From Oscillibacter sp. UBA6647 (GTDB lineage Bacteria; Bacillota; Clostridia; Oscillospirales; Oscillospiraceae), in contig DKLF01000065.1 of NCBI GenBank assembly GCA_002455655.1, positions 1 to 6,665 of the forward strand: a DNA stretch of 6,665 nucleotides, given 5' to 3'. Within the stretch, counting starts at the first letter, position 1. The number at the start of each line of letters is the position of its first letter. The notes beneath the pieces were generated by a model. That model was not told where the DNA came from, did no database searches, and saw only the letters and a program-made list of their open reading frames with translations. Made by a program: the position numbers and the translations under genes. Positions 5,867-6,665 of this stretch are shown here, in pieces.

Positions 5867-5904
5867 CAGACCGTTTGGCGCGGGAAACCCATCCCGACGG
5901 TCTG
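5867..5904 (+). repeat. Long-range inverted repeat (stem-loop) before rluB
   Basis: CAGACCGT (5867-5874) is perfectly complementary to ACGGTCTG (5897-5904). The 22-nt interior contains a possible inner stem, CGGG (5881-5884) with CCCG (5893-5896). It abuts the terminator-like hairpin at 5906. Function unknown. Confidence 0.6.
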
Positions 5905-5905
5905 G

Positions 5906-5926
5906 GGCCGCGCGGCAAGCGCGGCC
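5906..5926 (+). terminator. Terminator-like hairpin between the carboxypeptidase and rluB genes
   Basis: GGCCGCGC (5906-5913) pairs perfectly with GCGCGGCC (5919-5926) around loop GGCAA. An interrupted T-tract follows (TTTCCAATTTTG, 5927-5938). It probably ends most transcription of the upstream operon. Because no good promoter is visible between it and rluB, some read-through seems likely. Confidence 0.65.
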
Positions 5927-5961
5927 TTTCCAATTTTGACACACAGAAGGGAGCGGCGGAC

Positions 5962-6665
5962 ATGGAGGAACGTCTGCAAAAGCTGCTGTCCGCCGCGGGG
6001 CTGTGCTCCCGCCGGGCGGCGGAGGAATGGATTACCGGCGGGCGGGTGACGGTGAATGGCCAGACCGCTTATTTGGGCGACCGGGCCGACCCGGACCGGG
6101 ACGACGTGTGTGTGGACGGCGCTCCGCTTGGGCGGAAAGAACACAAAACCTACATATTGCTGAACAAACCCCGGGGCTATGTGACCACTCTTTCCGACGA
6201 GAAGGGTCGTCCCACGGTGGCGGAGCTGGTGAAGGATGTGGGGACGCGGGTGTTCCCTGTGGGGCGGCTGGATATGGATTCTGAGGGTCTTCTGCTGCTG
6301 ACCAACGATGGGGCGCTGATGCAGCGGATGATTCACCCCAGCTTTCAGATTGATAAAACCTATGAGGTGGAGGTTTCCGGTTTCCGGGCTGGGGCGGACG
6401 CGGCTCTTGGGGCTGTTACGGAGCTTGAAGGGGAGCGTATTTCTCCGGCCACGGTGGCGGTGCTTTTCAAAAACGGGGACCGGGCGCGGCTAAGTGTGGT
6501 CATTCACGAAGGAAAAAACCGCCAGATTCGGCGTATGTGCGCCCAATGCGGGCTGACGGTCCTCCGGCTGCGGCGGGTGCGGGAGCACGCTTTGGAGCTG
6601 GGCGCGCTGCCGGAGGGGAAGTGGCGGTATTTAACTGTGGAAGAGCTGTCTGCGCTGCAAGCGCA
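5962..6665 (+). CDS. rluB: rRNA pseudouridine synthase, RluB/RsuA family (3' end outside the window)
   Basis: This enzyme converts a specific uridine in ribosomal RNA to pseudouridine; RluB acts on 23S rRNA and RsuA on 16S rRNA. My translation from ATG 5962 stays open to the window edge (234 codons), so the C-terminus is missing. An S4 RNA-binding domain occupies about residues 1-60 (ERLQKLLSAAGLCSRRAAEE, then GGRVTVNG). LLNKPRGYVTT follows at 66-76. The catalytic motif GRLDMDSEGLLLLTNDG starts at 101, with Asp104 as the expected catalytic residue. IHEGKNRQIRRMC is the conserved C-terminal RNA-contact motif. The start has GAAGGGAG (5946-5953) with an 8-nt spacer. Genes of this family commonly lie near scpAB and dac genes in Firmicutes, which favours RluB, but the exact rRNA target cannot be read from sequence. 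Confidence 0.92.
   Translation, partial: MEERLQKLLSAAGLCSRRAAEEWITGGRVTVNGQTAYLGDRADPDRDDVCVDGAPLGRKEHKTYILLNKPRGYVTTLSDEKGRPTVAELVKDVGTRVFPVGRLDMDSEGLLLLTNDGALMQRMIHPSFQIDKTYEVEVSGFRAGADAALGAVTELEGERISPATVAVLFKNGDRARLSVVIHEGKNRQIRRMCAQCGLTVLRLRRVREHALELGALPEGKWRYLTVEELSALQA

Noticed and set aside
5936..5941. Perfect TTGACA (-35-like) before rluB
   Set aside because: The position 17 nt downstream is GACATG at the start codon itself, so there is no -10 box and no room for a leader.
5866..6336. 156-residue - strand open frame over the rluB start
   Set aside because: Antisense to the S4 and catalytic domains of the pseudouridine synthase, with no independent support.

Overview
The window reads as chromosomal DNA from a GC-rich, low-AT member of the Firmicutes, most likely class Clostridia and close to the Oscillospiraceae (Oscillibacter/Flavonifractor-like). 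This is inferred from protein flavour and gene order, not from a database search. Supporting signs are strong AGGAGG-type ribosome binding sites, several TTG start codons, a sigma-A-type promoter, and a sporulation-associated GerW/YtfJ protein beside ScpA/ScpB and a DacF-like carboxypeptidase. All genes are on the + strand. I see no mobile element, CRISPR array, tRNA or rRNA.

Layout: (a) 26-1315 is an L-cysteine desulfidase (CyuA family), closed by a strong hairpin terminator at 1330-1358. (b) A clear promoter (TTGTCA, 17-nt spacer, TGC-TATAAT; 1390-1418) starts a second unit, and a perfect 6+3+6 inverted repeat overlaps its -35 box. (c) Six tightly packed genes follow: an M50 site-2-type membrane metalloprotease (1462-2118), ScpA (2128-2916), ScpB (2927-3550), a DUF2953/YtfI-like membrane-anchored protein (3590-4264), GerW/YtfJ (4278-4676) and a secreted D-Ala-D-Ala carboxypeptidase (4719-5831). 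(d) A 130-nt spacer holds three consecutive hairpins, the last being terminator-like. (e) An RluB/RsuA-type rRNA pseudouridine synthase starts at 5962 and runs off the end of the window.

Together the second unit looks like a housekeeping and sporulation block: chromosome condensation and segregation (ScpAB, which work with an SMC protein encoded elsewhere), membrane and spore-associated proteins (M50 protease, DUF2953, GerW), peptidoglycan trimming (carboxypeptidase) and ribosome modification. Related gene groupings are known in Firmicutes, so the content is largely ordinary. I did not find a convincing undescribed system. The points most worth a second look are regulatory or translational: an operator-like palindrome on the operon promoter, two in-frame A-AAA-AAG slippery heptamers in the DUF2953 gene, a hairpin that hides the ribosome binding site of the carboxypeptidase gene, and the hairpin cluster before rluB.
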